A DNA stretch of 64,000 bases from Candidatus Brocadiaceae bacterium S225 (GCA_007859995.1 SMSL01000002.1:1-64000), one strand, 5' to 3'. Counted from the first letter of the stretch, positions 45,288 through 55,937 are shown. A program made the numbers and translations. The notes: generated by a model not told the origin, from the letters alone.

Positions 45288-48200
45288 CTATGGTACCGCG
45301 TGTTCCGTTTCCTTAGATATTGTTTCTTCCTGATCTGATGCAGATGATAACCGTGGTTTTATTCCGTTACTCAGGCTCCCGTCTATTGCGTCGGCAAGTT
45401 TCTTTACGTTGATCGGTTTGGAAATATAGTCGTCCATACCGGAGTCAAGGCATTTTTCACGATCTCCTTTCATGGCATTGGCAGTCATGGCTATTATCGG
45501 GATGTTATGATTCCGAACGGCTGAATTCTCATCACGTATGATACTGGTCGCTTTGTAACCGTCCATTTTAGGCATCTGGCAGTCCATCAATATCAGATCA
45601 TAATCAAATTTTTCCAGCGATTCAATGGCCTCCATGCCATTAGTAACAACGTCCGCATGATATCCAAGCTTCTTTTCCAATATACGCAAGGCAATCTTCT
45701 GATTGACAATATTGTCCTCTGCCAGAAGTATTCGGACACGTTGTTTAAGATCCTTTGCCGGAACTATGCGGACGCGTTGTTTATGATCCTCTGCGATTGA
45801 ATATTGGGTAACTATTTTACCGGTTGTATCCTTCTCAATACTTGCAGATTTCCCGGAAACAATTCTGAGACAGTCAAATAACTGCAACTTTTTTACAGGC
45901 TTTATCAGATATGCTGCAAAGCCAAGCTCTTGAAAACGGTCCGCATCTCCACGTCTGCCAACGGAAGTCAGCATCACGAGAATTAGATCATGCAATTGTG
46001 ACTCTGCCTTGATCTCCCTGCAAAGCGATCCTCCATCCACATCCGGCATACAATAGTCCAGCAGGGCAATCTTAAATGGATCACTCTCATTAACAGCACT
46101 GCGCAGTCTCTTCATGGCTTCCTTCGCCGAGGCAGCCACCTCAACCCGACAGTGCCAGGATTCGAGATATTTTCTAAAAATATAGCGATTTGTATCGTTG
46201 TCATCCACAACCAGTACTCGCTTATTCTCTATATCTCCCAGATCGACTGGCGCCTGTTGATTAGCCAAAGGTTGTTTTTCCAACACTGCCGTAAACCAGA
46301 AGGTTGATCCCTTACTCTCTTCGCTTTCTACACCGATCTGGCCTCCCATTAACTCAGTAATCTGTTTTGAAATTGCCAATCCCAGTCCGGTACCGCCATA
46401 CTTCCTGGTAGTAGATGCATCTGCCTGAGAAAATGATTTGAACAGACGATCCATACTGTCTGCAGGTATGCCGATGCCGGTATCTTTGACATTAAACTGT
46501 ACGGTAATATGCGATTCTGTTTCTTCAACCATAATCACGCTGATTCCGACTTCTCCTCTGTCTGTAAATTTGATGGCATTGCCGGTAAGGTTAATCAAAA
46601 CCTGTCGCAACCGCCCCGGATCACCACGCAATAAGGGAAGAACTTTCGGACTGATAAAGCAGGATAATTCCATGCCCTTCTCATGTGCCTCGACGGCGAG
46701 GACATTAGCGACACTCTCCACGGCAACACGCAGGTCAAAATTTATGTTCTCCATCTGAAGCTTCCCGGACTCTATTTTTGAGAAATCAAGGATGTCATTG
46801 ATGATAGTAAGTAAAGAGTCTGCGCTGCCGTATACGGTAGCTGCATATTCATACTGTTCGGGAGTCAACTTTGTGTCCAGTAAAAGACTGGTCATACCAA
46901 TTATACCGTTCATTGGAGTGCGTATCTCATGACTCATGTTGGCCAGAAATTCACTCTTGGTTGTGTTTGCCGCTTCGGCTGCCTCTTTGGCAATACGTAG
47001 TTGTTCTTCTGCCCGTTTCCTTTCTGATACCCTGCCCAGTTGAGTAGCAAGGGTTGATATTGCCTGCAATAATGACTCATCAGGTTCTAACACTTCGGTG
47101 GAAAAGAACTCAAACACTGCTACAACCGTTTTTTGTTCCAAAACAGGAAAAGCAAACCCGCTTTTAACTATGAGGTTTTCTGCCAATTTTGCTCTGGGGA
47201 AATTAGAATCCATTATTAAATTTTTAATCCATGCGGGTCTCCCACTTTCCCATACCCGCCCAGGCAAGCCAATACCCTTTTCAAATGTAGTTGCTTCGGT
47301 AACATTCTTAAATGTTGCAAACCTCTCAACTTGATCAAAATACCATATATTTGAGGAAACCAGAACTTCTTTTGAATCCGGAACACATATATGCCCAACC
47401 TGAAATCCTGTAAACTCACACACCTTACCAAGGCATATCCGTCTGGCTTCTTCTACAGAATGCGCTTCATTGGCTGTAATCGTTATTTCCTGCAATAAAC
47501 GAACAAGCTTTGTTTCCTTATGTAATGCCGTTTCCGCGTTGTTCCGTGCACTCTCAGTATACTTTTGTAAAATACCTATGCTCAACACAGATGAGAGTTT
47601 ACTCAGAAATATTTCCTCACTCACCAGCCGCTTGTGACCTTCCCGCAGATACAGTACCACAACTCCGAGTACATTACTGCCCTGCATTATGGGCACGTTG
47701 TAGTGCCCATGCGGCTTCATACCTTCAAAGCGAATATCATGGCGCTCGTCTATGCAATCAGAGAATTGAATGTCACGTGTCGCTGCAGCGCGGCCGCACA
47801 TGCATTTCCCGAATGAGACCTGTGCGCATAACGTCTGCAGTTCAGGTTCAAGACGATGCTTTGTGACGAGATTCAGGGTCTCTTCCTGTCCTGTTTTGTC
47901 AGTTAGAAAGATACCTCCGTAGAGAGGAATATCCAGCCATGGTATAGAACTCAGTATCAAATCCAATGCCTGATTGAGAAATTCATGAATTGACAGAGGT
48001 TGATACGTCAGGCGCAGGAGTTTGCCGAGAATTTCCTCTGTAATCGCAATTTTCTCCGCTATTTTTTGAGCTTCGAATGCTTCCTTCATTTTGATCAAAG
48101 CGACTTTTTCACTCTTTTGAAAAGCTAAAGACATCTCTATCGGCACTTCAATCCCTTCTTTCGTTATTCCGGAAACTTCCATTATTCTGCCAATAGTTTC

Positions 48201-48974
48201 GGAGTTACCCGTCTTTACAGGCTTCTGCAGTCCCTCTTGGTGCTGCTTCTCAGATCTTTCAGGAATAATGACGGTAATAGGTTGTCCAATGATTTCATGT
48301 CTTGAATACCCGAACATCTTTGTTGCTGCTTTATTCCAGACACTAACTATCCCTTTTTCGTTAATGATGACAATGGCATCCTCTGCCTTTTCTATAAAAC
48401 TACAATAATTTTGTTCTGATTCCTTCAGCGCATTCTCTGACAATCTACGCTCTATTGCGATAGCCAGGATGTTTGCCACGGTCTGAATAAAGTTGACATC
48501 ATCTCTGGTGAACATAGTGGGCTTGCTTGTATGAGTGCCCAATACACCCCATGGGCCTCTCTTTCCGCGAATGACTACGCTCATCCCACTGACTACGTTA
48601 TGGTCGTGTAAAAGTGGTGGGTCTGAAAAACGTGTTTCCGCCTTCAGGTCTTTTACGATTACGGGTTCGTTAGATTTCAATGTGTAACCCGCCTGTGTAT
48701 CTAACCCGGCGTTTACTGTGATAGCTCCCACAATGCCTTCCTTCCAACCTACACCTGCCCGAAGTATCATGGCCTTGCCATCAGGCAGTAGTTCAAGTAC
48801 TTTACAGTATTCGTTGCCCAGCGTATCAGCAATGGTGCTCACCGCTTTGTTCATTATTGAAATTAAATCATCACCCAGGAGAGCCTCATGTGACAGGCGG
48901 GCTATGGCGTCCTGTTGCCTGGCATATATTTGTAATGTTTTTCTGCTCTCCTTGTCTTCCATCATTTTACTCAT
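45288..48974 (-). CDS. hybrid sensor histidine kinase (GAF-PAS-GAF-GAF-HisKA-HATPase-REC-REC)
   Basis: A 1228-residue cytosolic kinase. Order of domains: GAF (about 15-175), PAS (about 185-300, [16 protein letters not shown]), GAF (about 325-480), GAF (about 490-650), HisKA (about 680-745, [19 protein letters not shown]), HATPase ([26 protein letters not shown]), REC1 (about 925-1045, [13 protein letters not shown]) and REC2 (about 1080-1200, [13 protein letters not shown]). There is no membrane segment. A short tandem duplication (KQRVRI twice) lies between the receivers. The C terminus once ran into an Hpt domain that is now out of frame. Downstream genes (Hpt, REC-GGDEF-HD-GYP, HDOD) are the likely relay. 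Confidence 0.93.
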   Translation of the reverse strand: MSKMMEDKESRKTLQIYARQQDAIARLSHEALLGDDLISIMNKAVSTIADTLGNEYCKVLELLPDGKAMILRAGVGWKEGIVGAITVNAGLDTQAGYTLKSNEPVIVKDLKAETRFSDPPLLHDHNVVSGMSVVIRGKRGPWGVLGTHTSKPTMFTRDDVNFIQTVANILAIAIERRLSENALKESEQNYCSFIEKAEDAIVIINEKGIVSVWNKAATKMFGYSRHEIIGQPITVIIPERSEKQHQEGLQKPVKTGNSETIGRIMEVSGITKEGIEVPIEMSLAFQKSEKVALIKMKEAFEAQKIAEKIAITEEILGKLLRLTYQPLSIHEFLNQALDLILSSIPWLDIPLYGGIFLTDKTGQEETLNLVTKHRLEPELQTLCAQVSFGKCMCGRAAATRDIQFSDCIDERHDIRFEGMKPHGHYNVPIMQGSNVLGVVVLYLREGHKRLVSEEIFLSKLSSVLSIGILQKYTESARNNAETALHKETKLVRLLQEITITANEAHSVEEARRICLGKVCEFTGFQVGHICVPDSKEVLVSSNIWYFDQVERFATFKNVTEATTFEKGIGLPGRVWESGRPAWIKNLIMDSNFPRAKLAENLIVKSGFAFPVLEQKTVVAVFEFFSTEVLEPDESLLQAISTLATQLGRVSERKRAEEQLRIAKEAAEAANTTKSEFLANMSHEIRTPMNGIIGMTSLLLDTKLTPEQYEYAATVYGSADSLLTIINDILDFSKIESGKLQMENINFDLRVAVESVANVLAVEAHEKGMELSCFISPKVLPLLRGDPGRLRQVLINLTGNAIKFTDRGEVGISVIMVEETESHITVQFNVKDTGIGIPADSMDRLFKSFSQADASTTRKYGGTGLGLAISKQITELMGGQIGVESEESKGSTFWFTAVLEKQPLANQQAPVDLGDIENKRVLVVDDNDTNRYIFRKYLESWHCRVEVAASAKEAMKRLRSAVNESDPFKIALLDYCMPDVDGGSLCREIKAESQLHDLILVMLTSVGRRGDADRFQELGFAAYLIKPVKKLQLFDCLRIVSGKSASIEKDTTGKIVTQYSIAEDHKQRVRIVPAKDLKQRVRILLAEDNIVNQKIALRILEKKLGYHADVVTNGMEAIESLEKFDYDLILMDCQMPKMDGYKATSIIRDENSAVRNHNIPIIAMTANAMKGDREKCLDSGMDDYISKPINVKKLADAIDGSLSNGIKPRLSSASDQEETISKETEHAVP

Positions 48975-49007
48975 GGGTTCTGTTGGCGGATTCGCTTCGC
49001 TTATTTT

Positions 49008-49067
49008 ATGGAGTGTAGTGACCGTGTCACTGCTTTAAAACGCATCATCACGGATGATGCACTCCAT
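49008..49067. repeat. three-hairpin palindromic element upstream of the hybrid kinase
   Basis: Outer arms ATGGAGTG/CACTCCAT enclose two further hairpins, GTGAC/GTCAC and GCATCATC/GATGATGC (8 bp perfect). Together they can fold as a three-way junction. It lies 34 bp upstream of the kinase start, inside its probable leader. Confidence 0.7.
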
Positions 49068-49710
49068 ATTTCCCACTTAATTCAATATAGACAACATAAC
49101 ACTCTATTAATTTTTCTGTCGCACTGTTGCCATCACCCGTAAACGCTCTTACGATACCATTATCATTATTCGATATTGAGGTTTTTATACATAGCATCGT
49201 TTGAAAAGCAAAATAGCTGCCAACTTCGACTATCAAGAGTGTTTAATATCTGAACATTGTTACTTTGTTCTATCCATTAGGTAAACTCTTCGCGTCTTAT
49301 TCGTTGAATGAAAAATTATTGGAATGGTTTATGGAGGTTTTTATTGCATAACTATTTGTTTTGCAGATGTTTATAGCTATGAGTGAACAGGGGGGGGATT
49401 CCATGTTTAATGTAAATTGAAAAAAATATCATTTATGGAATGATTTTTTAAGATGGTGTAAATTTTAAAATAGTTTGTCAATAATCAGATAGATTGAAAA
49501 CAGGTATGGGTGAATATGGCAATTTTTGTTGTTATTTTAAACAGAATGCTTGCTTTTAAAGTGATTGTGTATCATTTCAATAGCACGAAGGGAATCAATT
49601 CCCAGAATAACATTTATGGGAAAATCGAGAATACTCTTGTATAATAATGTTCATTAATTAATCATTTATAATCCACTGTTATCAGTTATTTAAATACCAA
49701 GGGGAATATT
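49068..49710. other. intergenic region upstream of the multihaem cytochrome
   Basis: About 640 bp of AT-rich DNA with no credible gene (the 62-codon frame at 49048-49236 looks random). It holds a G8 run near 49390 and a TATAAT at 49640-49645 that could be the -10 of the cytochrome promoter; no matching -35 is clear. An AAGGGG ribosome site lies 7 nt before the ATG at 49711. Confidence 0.5.
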
Positions 49711-52128
49711 ATGAAAAATATAAAGTTATTTATCGTAGTTAGCTTGACAGTTTTTCTGGGAGTGGTTGGAGCGTGCAAGGCCGTACCGGAATCCGGAAGC
49801 GGGCAAGCTTCCAGCATTGAAAATGCAACTCCTGATTCCGGTATTACCCGGAGTGTCAGTGTCAAAAATATTTCCAAGGACATCTTAAACGTAGAGAGTG
49901 AAGATAAGGGTTGTATGTCATGCCATGAAGGGATTGAAGTTATTAACGACAGGATGCAGCCGTACCTCCTGCTATTTGCCAAACAGAAATATGGAAAGGG
50001 CCGGGGTTATGAGTGTGCCATCTGTCACGAGGGGGTTCCGTCATCCGGCAAAAAAGAAGAGTCACATAAGGGGCTCATTCCCAATCCGTCAAGTATGTGG
50101 GTCCTTCATGAGGGGAAAGGCTGCGCAAAGTGTCACGACGGTAAAGGGAGCATTACCACCTTAATGGGGAAACCACTTGAAAAGCCTGTTGGCGGGGAGA
50201 TAATGTCCGAGAATATGGCTACTCTGGATCCTTCCGGGACTCTCGGGAAAGATTACACGAACAGGCTGTCCAGATCGCTTCATTCCCTTCAGACGGGTAT
50301 AGCAAGCAAAAACCTCTCATCAAACGGCGTCGTTCCGAAGGGGACATTCCCCTATGGTAACTTTGACATGGTTGACACGGACGGCCCGGTTCCAGGTGTA
50401 GGCACCGATAAATTCAAGGAGTGGACGGAAAAGGCCATTAAGTTCGGATATCTTAGACGGCTTGACAGTGTGGAGGAGATACCGGATTTCAAGGAGGGTG
50501 TATCGGTATTCGGTTCAGAGGAAAAGGCCGGTTTCTCAGATACCTATAGGAAACAGTGTGCGCGATGCCATGTATGGGGAGAGGGGAGAAATAAAAGAGG
50601 TGATTTAAGGGCGTCAGGCTGTGCCGCCTGCCACATGCTCTATGGAAACGACGGGCAGTATGAAGGGAATGATCCGAATATTAAAAACTCGGGTGAACGC
50701 CCTCATCCGTTAAAACACCGCATTACTACAGCAATTCCGGCAGCTCAGTGTACTCACTGTCACACACGGGGAAAAAGGATAGGAACTACCTTTGCGGGGA
50801 TGTTTGAGTTTGATTATATAAAGGACGCCCATGCTGCTCCTTTTGATGAAAATGGGGAGGCACAGAAACCTCTCTTTACGAAAGAATATATGCATGTGCG
50901 GAAAGACGTACACTTTGAGAGGGGCATGCAGTGTGTGGACTGTCACACATCAATTGATGTACACGGTGACGGCAACATCTACCCGGCAACGTTATACCAG
51001 GTGGAGATCAGTTGTTACGATTGTCACGGGACACCGGAGAAGTATCCCTGGGAGCTGTCCGTAGGATACGGGACACCGGTAACATTGAATGGCGACAGGG
51101 GGACATATAAAAAAGACAACGTGGAATACATGCTTACCTCAAGAGGAAATGTAAAGCAAAACTGGAGAAGGGAGGGAGACACGTCATATGTCTACAGCAG
51201 ATTTACCGGAAAAAAACATGAGATACCTCTTTTGAAGAAAATAAAGCAGGCCGATACCTTCAAGACAAAGCAGGGCAAGGTCGCTATGTCGACTATCCAC
51301 AAACATATTGAGAAGATGGAATGTTACGCGTGTCACGCCACATGGGCTCCTCAGTGCTTTGGATGCCATATGGAATATGACAGAAGAGCAGAGGGCACCG
51401 ACTGGATCACTACTTCGAAAAAGGTTGATCCTGCAACCGGCAGGCAGACTGTAACAAAAAAAGCCGGTAACCTGTCACTGGAAAACCGCTCTTTTATGAG
51501 ATGGGAAAGCCCTATATTGGGAATGAATTTGAGGGAAAAGGTGTCACCGCTTGCCCCGGGCTGTCAGGTCTTCTACACCTTTATTGATGAAAATGGAGAG
51601 GTTAAGGCGCTTAATAAAACGTATACTACTTCGACGGGGCATAATTCTCCAACACTTGCCCCTTTGCAGCCTCATTCAATCTCACTGGTTGCCCGGACAT
51701 GTGAGGATTGCCACACCAACCCTAAGGCTATCGGATACGGCACAGGGAATTCAAGGAGCGCCGGGAAAATTCTTGGAGACAGCCCGCTCTTCCAGGATTT
51801 GTCTAAGGGTGTATATGGCGATATTCCCGGCGCGAAGACGGGTAAGTGGCAGGTTCCGAAGATTACCGGCTTTCCCTTTGCCCTGGACCAGTTGGTTACA
51901 CGGAGTGGCAAGCAGATTCAGAACATGCCGCTGCCTGAAGACAGGCCGTTAAATGAGAAGGAGAGGAATATTGTGGAGAGAGAAGGGTTGTGCATGGGAT
52001 GTCATCAATACCATGGAACTCCGGAGTGGGATAACATCATAAAGAAGTACGGCAGGGCGGAAACTCCGGAGCAGCACGAAAAGATCATTGAAGAAGCGTT
52101 CAAAAGCCTTCTAGATAAGGCGAAATAG
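49711..52128 (+). CDS. 12-haem c-type cytochrome lipoprotein
   Basis: An 805-residue exported lipoprotein (lipobox VVGAC, cysteine about residue 22) with twelve CxxCH haem motifs: CMSCH, CAICH, CAKCH, CARCH, CAACH, CTHCH, CVDCH, CYDCH, CYACH, CFGCH, CEDCH and CMGCH. No other catalytic domain is evident; a beta-rich non-haem stretch lies near residues 555-640. Such proteins move electrons in the periplasm or form catalytic oxidoreductases such as those of nitrogen metabolism. It fits the cytochrome-rich physiology of anammox planctomycetes, but the electron partners are not in the window. The next two genes (thioredoxin-like, zinc ribbon) follow closely on the same strand. Confidence 0.92.
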   Translation: MKNIKLFIVVSLTVFLGVVGACKAVPESGSGQASSIENATPDSGITRSVSVKNISKDILNVESEDKGCMSCHEGIEVINDRMQPYLLLFAKQKYGKGRGYECAICHEGVPSSGKKEESHKGLIPNPSSMWVLHEGKGCAKCHDGKGSITTLMGKPLEKPVGGEIMSENMATLDPSGTLGKDYTNRLSRSLHSLQTGIASKNLSSNGVVPKGTFPYGNFDMVDTDGPVPGVGTDKFKEWTEKAIKFGYLRRLDSVEEIPDFKEGVSVFGSEEKAGFSDTYRKQCARCHVWGEGRNKRGDLRASGCAACHMLYGNDGQYEGNDPNIKNSGERPHPLKHRITTAIPAAQCTHCHTRGKRIGTTFAGMFEFDYIKDAHAAPFDENGEAQKPLFTKEYMHVRKDVHFERGMQCVDCHTSIDVHGDGNIYPATLYQVEISCYDCHGTPEKYPWELSVGYGTPVTLNGDRGTYKKDNVEYMLTSRGNVKQNWRREGDTSYVYSRFTGKKHEIPLLKKIKQADTFKTKQGKVAMSTIHKHIEKMECYACHATWAPQCFGCHMEYDRRAEGTDWITTSKKVDPATGRQTVTKKAGNLSLENRSFMRWESPILGMNLREKVSPLAPGCQVFYTFIDENGEVKALNKTYTTSTGHNSPTLAPLQPHSISLVARTCEDCHTNPKAIGYGTGNSRSAGKILGDSPLFQDLSKGVYGDIPGAKTGKWQVPKITGFPFALDQLVTRSGKQIQNMPLPEDRPLNEKERNIVEREGLCMGCHQYHGTPEWDNIIKKYGRAETPEQHEKIIEEAFKSLLDKAK

Positions 52129-52156
52129 ACATTATTTTTTAATACAGGAGGTCAAA

Positions 52157-52708
52157 ATGGCTCTACTGAAATCAATCAATGTACCATTAGGGACTAAGGC
52201 AATCGATTTCTGCTTAAAGGGTATAGACGGGGAAATGCACTCACTTGCAGACTATGACGATAAGGACGTTTTAGTTATTGTAATTATGTGCAATCATTGC
52301 CCGTATGTTCAGGCGGTGGATGACAGGCTCGTTCAATTACAGGAAAAATTTGCAGAACGAAATGTCCAGCTTATCGGAATCAATCCGAATGACGGCATTA
52401 AATACCCGGAAGATAATTTTGATGGCATGATCAAGAGGGCCAAAGAGAAAGAGTATAATTTCCCCTATTTAAGAGATGAGGATCAATCCGTATCGAAAAA
52501 ATATCAGGCGCAATGCACTCCCGACATATATGTTTACAACAAAGAGAGGGAGTTGTGCTATCACGGACAGATAGATGACAACTGGCAGCATCCTGAAAAA
52601 GTAACGTCGCACGATTTGCATGATGCCATCCAGGCGCTGCTGGAAGGGGAAAAACCGTCTCCCAATCAATACCCGTCAATGGGATGTTCTATCAAGTGGA
52701 AGGAGTGA
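52157..52708 (+). CDS. thioredoxin-like / AhpC-TSA family protein
   Basis: A 183-residue redoxin of the thioredoxin fold, with the active-site region MCNHCPYVQAVDDRL (CxxC as C-N-H-C) and the family's cis-Pro region AQCTPDIYVYNKE. There is no signal peptide, so it is probably cytoplasmic. A GGAGG site lies 10 nt before the ATG, and it is 28 bp behind the cytochrome gene. Family members reduce thiols or peroxides. Confidence 0.88.
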   Translation: MALLKSINVPLGTKAIDFCLKGIDGEMHSLADYDDKDVLVIVIMCNHCPYVQAVDDRLVQLQEKFAERNVQLIGINPNDGIKYPEDNFDGMIKRAKEKEYNFPYLRDEDQSVSKKYQAQCTPDIYVYNKERELCYHGQIDDNWQHPEKVTSHDLHDAIQALLEGEKPSPNQYPSMGCSIKWKE

Positions 52709-52711
52709 TTA

Positions 52712-52891
52712 ATGAGTAAGAAACCGGAGCAAATAACAATAGAAGAGGAACTTCATATTTGTCCTGAATGTGGGTACGAGGATGGTTTTCACACTTCATT
52801 TGTACGGCAGACAAAAGAACAGTGTAAAATCATCCTGATATGCCCAGACTGCCATGCCCATTTTGATCCAAGCTGGGTCATTGATTTATAA
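52712..52891 (+). CDS. 59-residue zinc-ribbon protein
   Basis: A tiny protein with two zinc-knuckle pairs: CPECG near residues 17-21 and CPDCH near 44-48, spaced about 24 residues apart, a zinc-ribbon fold. It has a clear AGGAG site 6 nt before the ATG at 52712 and starts 3 bp after the thioredoxin-like gene, so it is the third gene of that operon. Function unknown; small zinc ribbons commonly bind nucleic acid or protein partners. Confidence 0.78.
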   Translation: MSKKPEQITIEEELHICPECGYEDGFHTSFVRQTKEQCKIILICPDCHAHFDPSWVIDL

Positions 52892-52936
52892 AGCCAGTGG
52901 AAGAGACAACCAATCATGTCTTTATGTGATTCTGTC

Positions 52937-52991
52937 AGTTCAATCTTGTAGATTGAACTAAACATTTCGGTTCAGGCTACAAACCTGAACC
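52937..52991. terminator. pair of hairpins between convergent genes
   Basis: Hairpin 1: AGTTCAATCT with AGATTGAACT, loop TGT (52937-52959). Hairpin 2: GGTTCAGG with CCTGAACC (52969-52991). They lie between the zinc-ribbon gene (+) and the cNMP-sensor gene (-). Neither has a strong T-run, so they may be bidirectional but inefficient. Confidence 0.5.
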
Positions 52992-53045
52992 TGAACCGGC
53001 ATAAGGTTTACTTAAAGGGGAACAAGGGCCGTCATTTTTTCCTCC

Positions 53046-54356
53046 TTAATCTTTCCGGAAATCTATCTTGGACAGTATCTTTGTGTTGATACCGTATTCC
53101 CGATCGAGATGCTCCATTTCCAGTTGGAAGATCAGCCAGTTTGTTGTCTCTCCATTTTCATTACATATTTCGTAAGCTATTTCCACCCCTTTTGCGCCCA
53201 TTGGGTTCTCTTTGTCAGCACGGAACAGATCCAGGATTTTGTGAGAAGACGTTTCCTCTCCTTTGAATTTGATGCCGGTATAACTGTAACCAATCATGGC
53301 CTCTTTCGCATTACTCATTTCAGGTGAATGAGCACTTATTACCTTTTTGTTACGGTCAAGTAGTAAAAGGCCTTTAATACCAAAATGTGCATGGCTTTTA
53401 TCTTTAAAAAAAATCCGCATTATATCGGTGATGGCTTTTAAATCTCCGGTCGCCAGGGGCCCGGTAATGGTTTTCGTTATATTCTGAGAGTCCTCGATAA
53501 TTCTGTTCTTGAACACTCCTTTTTTATAATCGAGGATCTTGCTCCCTCTGGAAAAATATGGGATGGTGAAAAAGATGGCGATTATCAACAGACAGGAAAA
53601 TACGATAGCAGAGACTGACCATTTTTTGATACGTTTGTACTTCTTTTCAAGGTTTTTGCTTTCTGTCACATCACGGCTAAAAAATATATAACCTTCCACA
53701 TTGTGATGGCCGTCATAGAGTACAGTGGTGCTGGTAGAAACATAGCGTTCATTTTTATCAGGATGTTTGACGACCAGTTCTTTTTCTCTTAATGAGTTTC
53801 CGGACTGTATATCCGCCATAAACTGTTCGTAATCTTGTTGATTATGATACAAATCTGCCAATGGATAACCCTTCATCTGCTCCCATGCCCGGCCGTGCAA
53901 TTTCTCGGCTGCCTGGTTCCATGAGAGGATGTTTTTATACTTATCGGCCATAACAATTGCGTCAGGAAGTTGATCATTAAACTCTTTGAGCCCGTGCATT
54001 ATACGTGTAGTCTCTTCGAGGCGTGCGGCAAGTTTCAAAGACATATGATACGCAATAGATGGATACTTATGCATCATTTCTTCGATCTGATCAGTGGGGA
54101 CCATAATGACAGTTACATCGGTCAGTGCCTTTACTGTTGCTGTTCTTCGTGCGTTCAGTAGGTAAGACATCTCTCCTACTGTAGTACCTGGTTCTGAAAT
54201 GTCGGCAATTTTTTTGTTGTCCTTAGAAACCTCAATGCGCCCATTGACAAGAAAATACATGTCTTGCGACTTGTCCCCTTGAAGGAATATGACCTTCCCG
54301 GCTGTAAATGAAACAGTATATTTTTGCATCTCCGGTATGTCGATAATATCCCGCAT
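53046..54356 (-). CDS. cNMP-binding / PAS membrane sensor
   Basis: A 436-residue protein. Residues about 10-125 form a cyclic-nucleotide-binding domain (GKVIFLQGDKSQDMYFLVNG, with a conserved GEMSYLLNARRTATV phosphate-binding cassette). A PAS domain follows (about 140-250, DAIVMADKYKNILSWNQAAEKL), then one membrane helix (about 260-278) and an exported C-terminal sensor-like domain. There is no kinase or DNA-binding output, so it may act by contact. It starts 12 bp after the lipoprotein gene of the mla operon and is probably co-transcribed. Confidence 0.85.
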   Translation of the reverse strand: MRDIIDIPEMQKYTVSFTAGKVIFLQGDKSQDMYFLVNGRIEVSKDNKKIADISEPGTTVGEMSYLLNARRTATVKALTDVTVIMVPTDQIEEMMHKYPSIAYHMSLKLAARLEETTRIMHGLKEFNDQLPDAIVMADKYKNILSWNQAAEKLHGRAWEQMKGYPLADLYHNQQDYEQFMADIQSGNSLREKELVVKHPDKNERYVSTSTTVLYDGHHNVEGYIFFSRDVTESKNLEKKYKRIKKWSVSAIVFSCLLIIAIFFTIPYFSRGSKILDYKKGVFKNRIIEDSQNITKTITGPLATGDLKAITDIMRIFFKDKSHAHFGIKGLLLLDRNKKVISAHSPEMSNAKEAMIGYSYTGIKFKGEETSSHKILDLFRADKENPMGAKGVEIAYEICNENGETTNWLIFQLEMEHLDREYGINTKILSKIDFRKD

Positions 54357-54367
54357 CTATTTTACCT

Positions 54368-54994
54368 TTACTTTCCTGCTAATGCCTTATGGATTGTCAA
54401 GCATATACCCTCTGACACCTCAGCCATTGCCTGGCTCATCGCTCGGGCCAGGGCCTTTGGATGTTTCTCTTCACACTTCTTTCTGGATGAAAATTTTTGT
54501 TGAAAGATGATCTTCTTGCTGACATCTGATGTTTCTACATCAAGTAAAGTTACGTTTACACTTAATACCGCTTCCCATTTATCTTTTGAATCCCACTCAA
54601 GAAACTCATCTATTAAACCTTCTACTATATGAGTGTGTGGGGTTTTACTATATGGCACATTGACCGCTTTAAAAAGACCACTTTCCCTGATATATCGAGC
54701 CAGGGAATATGATATCATGTCTGTGGGATTTGTCTTCCACTTATGATAGAAGTAGGAGGAGCGTTTAAACTCTTGATCTCTATAGACAATTCGACTGCTA
54801 TTAAGGGCCGGAGCAATGCTGAAATGCTCCACCTTTAGCACTGCCGGTACAGGTTTCAGGGTAGCTTTTTCAATTAAATCCGGAGCGTCATATTCCAGGG
54901 TATAATATTCGATTTTTTTATATTGCTGTTTGAGTGTTACGCAGCCCCCTGAAACTATTGAGAACATGATCAGAATAAAAATGGCAAAACGCAT
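54368..54994 (-). CDS. Mla/Pqi-type ABC auxiliary lipoprotein
   Basis: About 208 residues: a lipobox (VSGGC) near residue 19 and a compact domain that matches the auxiliary lipoproteins of MCE transporters (YYTLEYD near the start, VLKVEHFSIAPALNSSRIVYR, then KEWEAVLSVNVTLLDVE-type strands, quoted loosely). These lipoproteins sit at the inner face of the outer membrane next to the MlaD/PqiB tunnel. The ORF is open to 55087 but that would overlap mlaD; the ATG at 54994 gives a standard lipoprotein signal. Confidence 0.82.
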   Translation of the reverse strand: MRFAIFILIMFSIVSGGCVTLKQQYKKIEYYTLEYDAPDLIEKATLKPVPAVLKVEHFSIAPALNSSRIVYRDQEFKRSSYFYHKWKTNPTDMISYSLARYIRESGLFKAVNVPYSKTPHTHIVEGLIDEFLEWDSKDKWEAVLSVNVTLLDVETSDVSKKIIFQQKFSSRKKCEEKHPKALARAMSQAMAEVSEGICLTIHKALAGK

Positions 54995-55043
54995 AATTAT
55001 AACCTTTATAAATGACAGAGTTGTTTTAGCTGGTAACAGGCAA

Positions 55044-55937
55044 TTACTCATTAACATCACCAAGTTTTCTCTCTGGCGGTGGTTCACCGAACAGGAGTTG
55101 TGATGGATGGGCAGAGATTTGTTCCATTAAATTATCAAGGTTTCCTGTTGTTTTTTCAAGGTTTTGACCAACGACAGTCAGATGGTTACTGATGCCTGAA
55201 ATTTCAGTACCTGTCTGGCCTAATATATCTGAGGTCTTTTGCATAAGCCCGTCAGCGCTGTTTATGACCTTCTCCAGAGCAATTACATTTATTTCAAGAC
55301 CGGTAATAAGTTTTCCCCACCGTTTCTGATCAAAACTTTTGTTTATAATATTCAATGAAGTCTTAATATCATTTGATATCCCCTTAGCGTCAAAATCGTG
55401 TAATGATTGATCCAAACTATTCAGTGTAGTTTTTAAACTATCAGATATATTGACAATATCCAGGGTATTAAGTTTTTTTACGATATCATCTACGCTACGA
55501 AACAGTTCACTGATGTTTGATGGTCTTGACGCCAGCACACGATATTCTGTAGGGAATTTCAGGTCAGGGGAACTGGAATCAGTGGAACCATCCATAAGAT
55601 CCAGCTCAATAAATTTGCTGCCGGTAATCCCCACTGCTTTTTGCTGGGCTACCATATTCTCTTCAAGTGTAATATCTGCTTCTATCTTCAGGACAACCTC
55701 AATTAATTCGGAATCCGGGGCCAGGGCTATTCGTTCAATATGGCCAATAGTGACACCTCTATATTTTACCGGAGAGTCAATCTTGAGACCTTGAACAGAT
55801 TCGTTAAAATAGACAGCATAGAACCGTCCCTTCTCAAGAAAACGATTCATTCCCAATAAGATAATGGTTACCACTGCCAGGCCAATACCTGTGGCAATAA
55901 ATAATCCGACAAAAAATTTAGCTTTCTGATTAATCAT
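55044..55937 (-). CDS. mlaD: MCE-domain lipid-transport protein MlaD
   Basis: A 297-residue protein with an N-terminal membrane helix (about 9-29), one MCE domain (about 38-120, YFNESVQGLKIDSPVKYRGV, IGHIERIAL) and a long helical C-terminal part (about 150-290). MlaD hexamers form the periplasmic lipid-binding ring of the Mla ABC transporter. It lies 62 bp downstream of mlaF and before the auxiliary lipoprotein. Confidence 0.9.
   Translation of the reverse strand: MINQKAKFFVGLFIATGIGLAVVTIILLGMNRFLEKGRFYAVYFNESVQGLKIDSPVKYRGVTIGHIERIALAPDSELIEVVLKIEADITLEENMVAQQKAVGITGSKFIELDLMDGSTDSSSPDLKFPTEYRVLASRPSNISELFRSVDDIVKKLNTLDIVNISDSLKTTLNSLDQSLHDFDAKGISNDIKTSLNIINKSFDQKRWGKLITGLEINVIALEKVINSADGLMQKTSDILGQTGTEISGISNHLTVVGQNLEKTTGNLDNLMEQISAHPSQLLFGEPPPERKLGDVNE

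Noticed and set aside
49048-49236. 62-codon frame on the minus strand
   Set aside because: No ribosome site or recognisable features; it overlaps a palindromic element.
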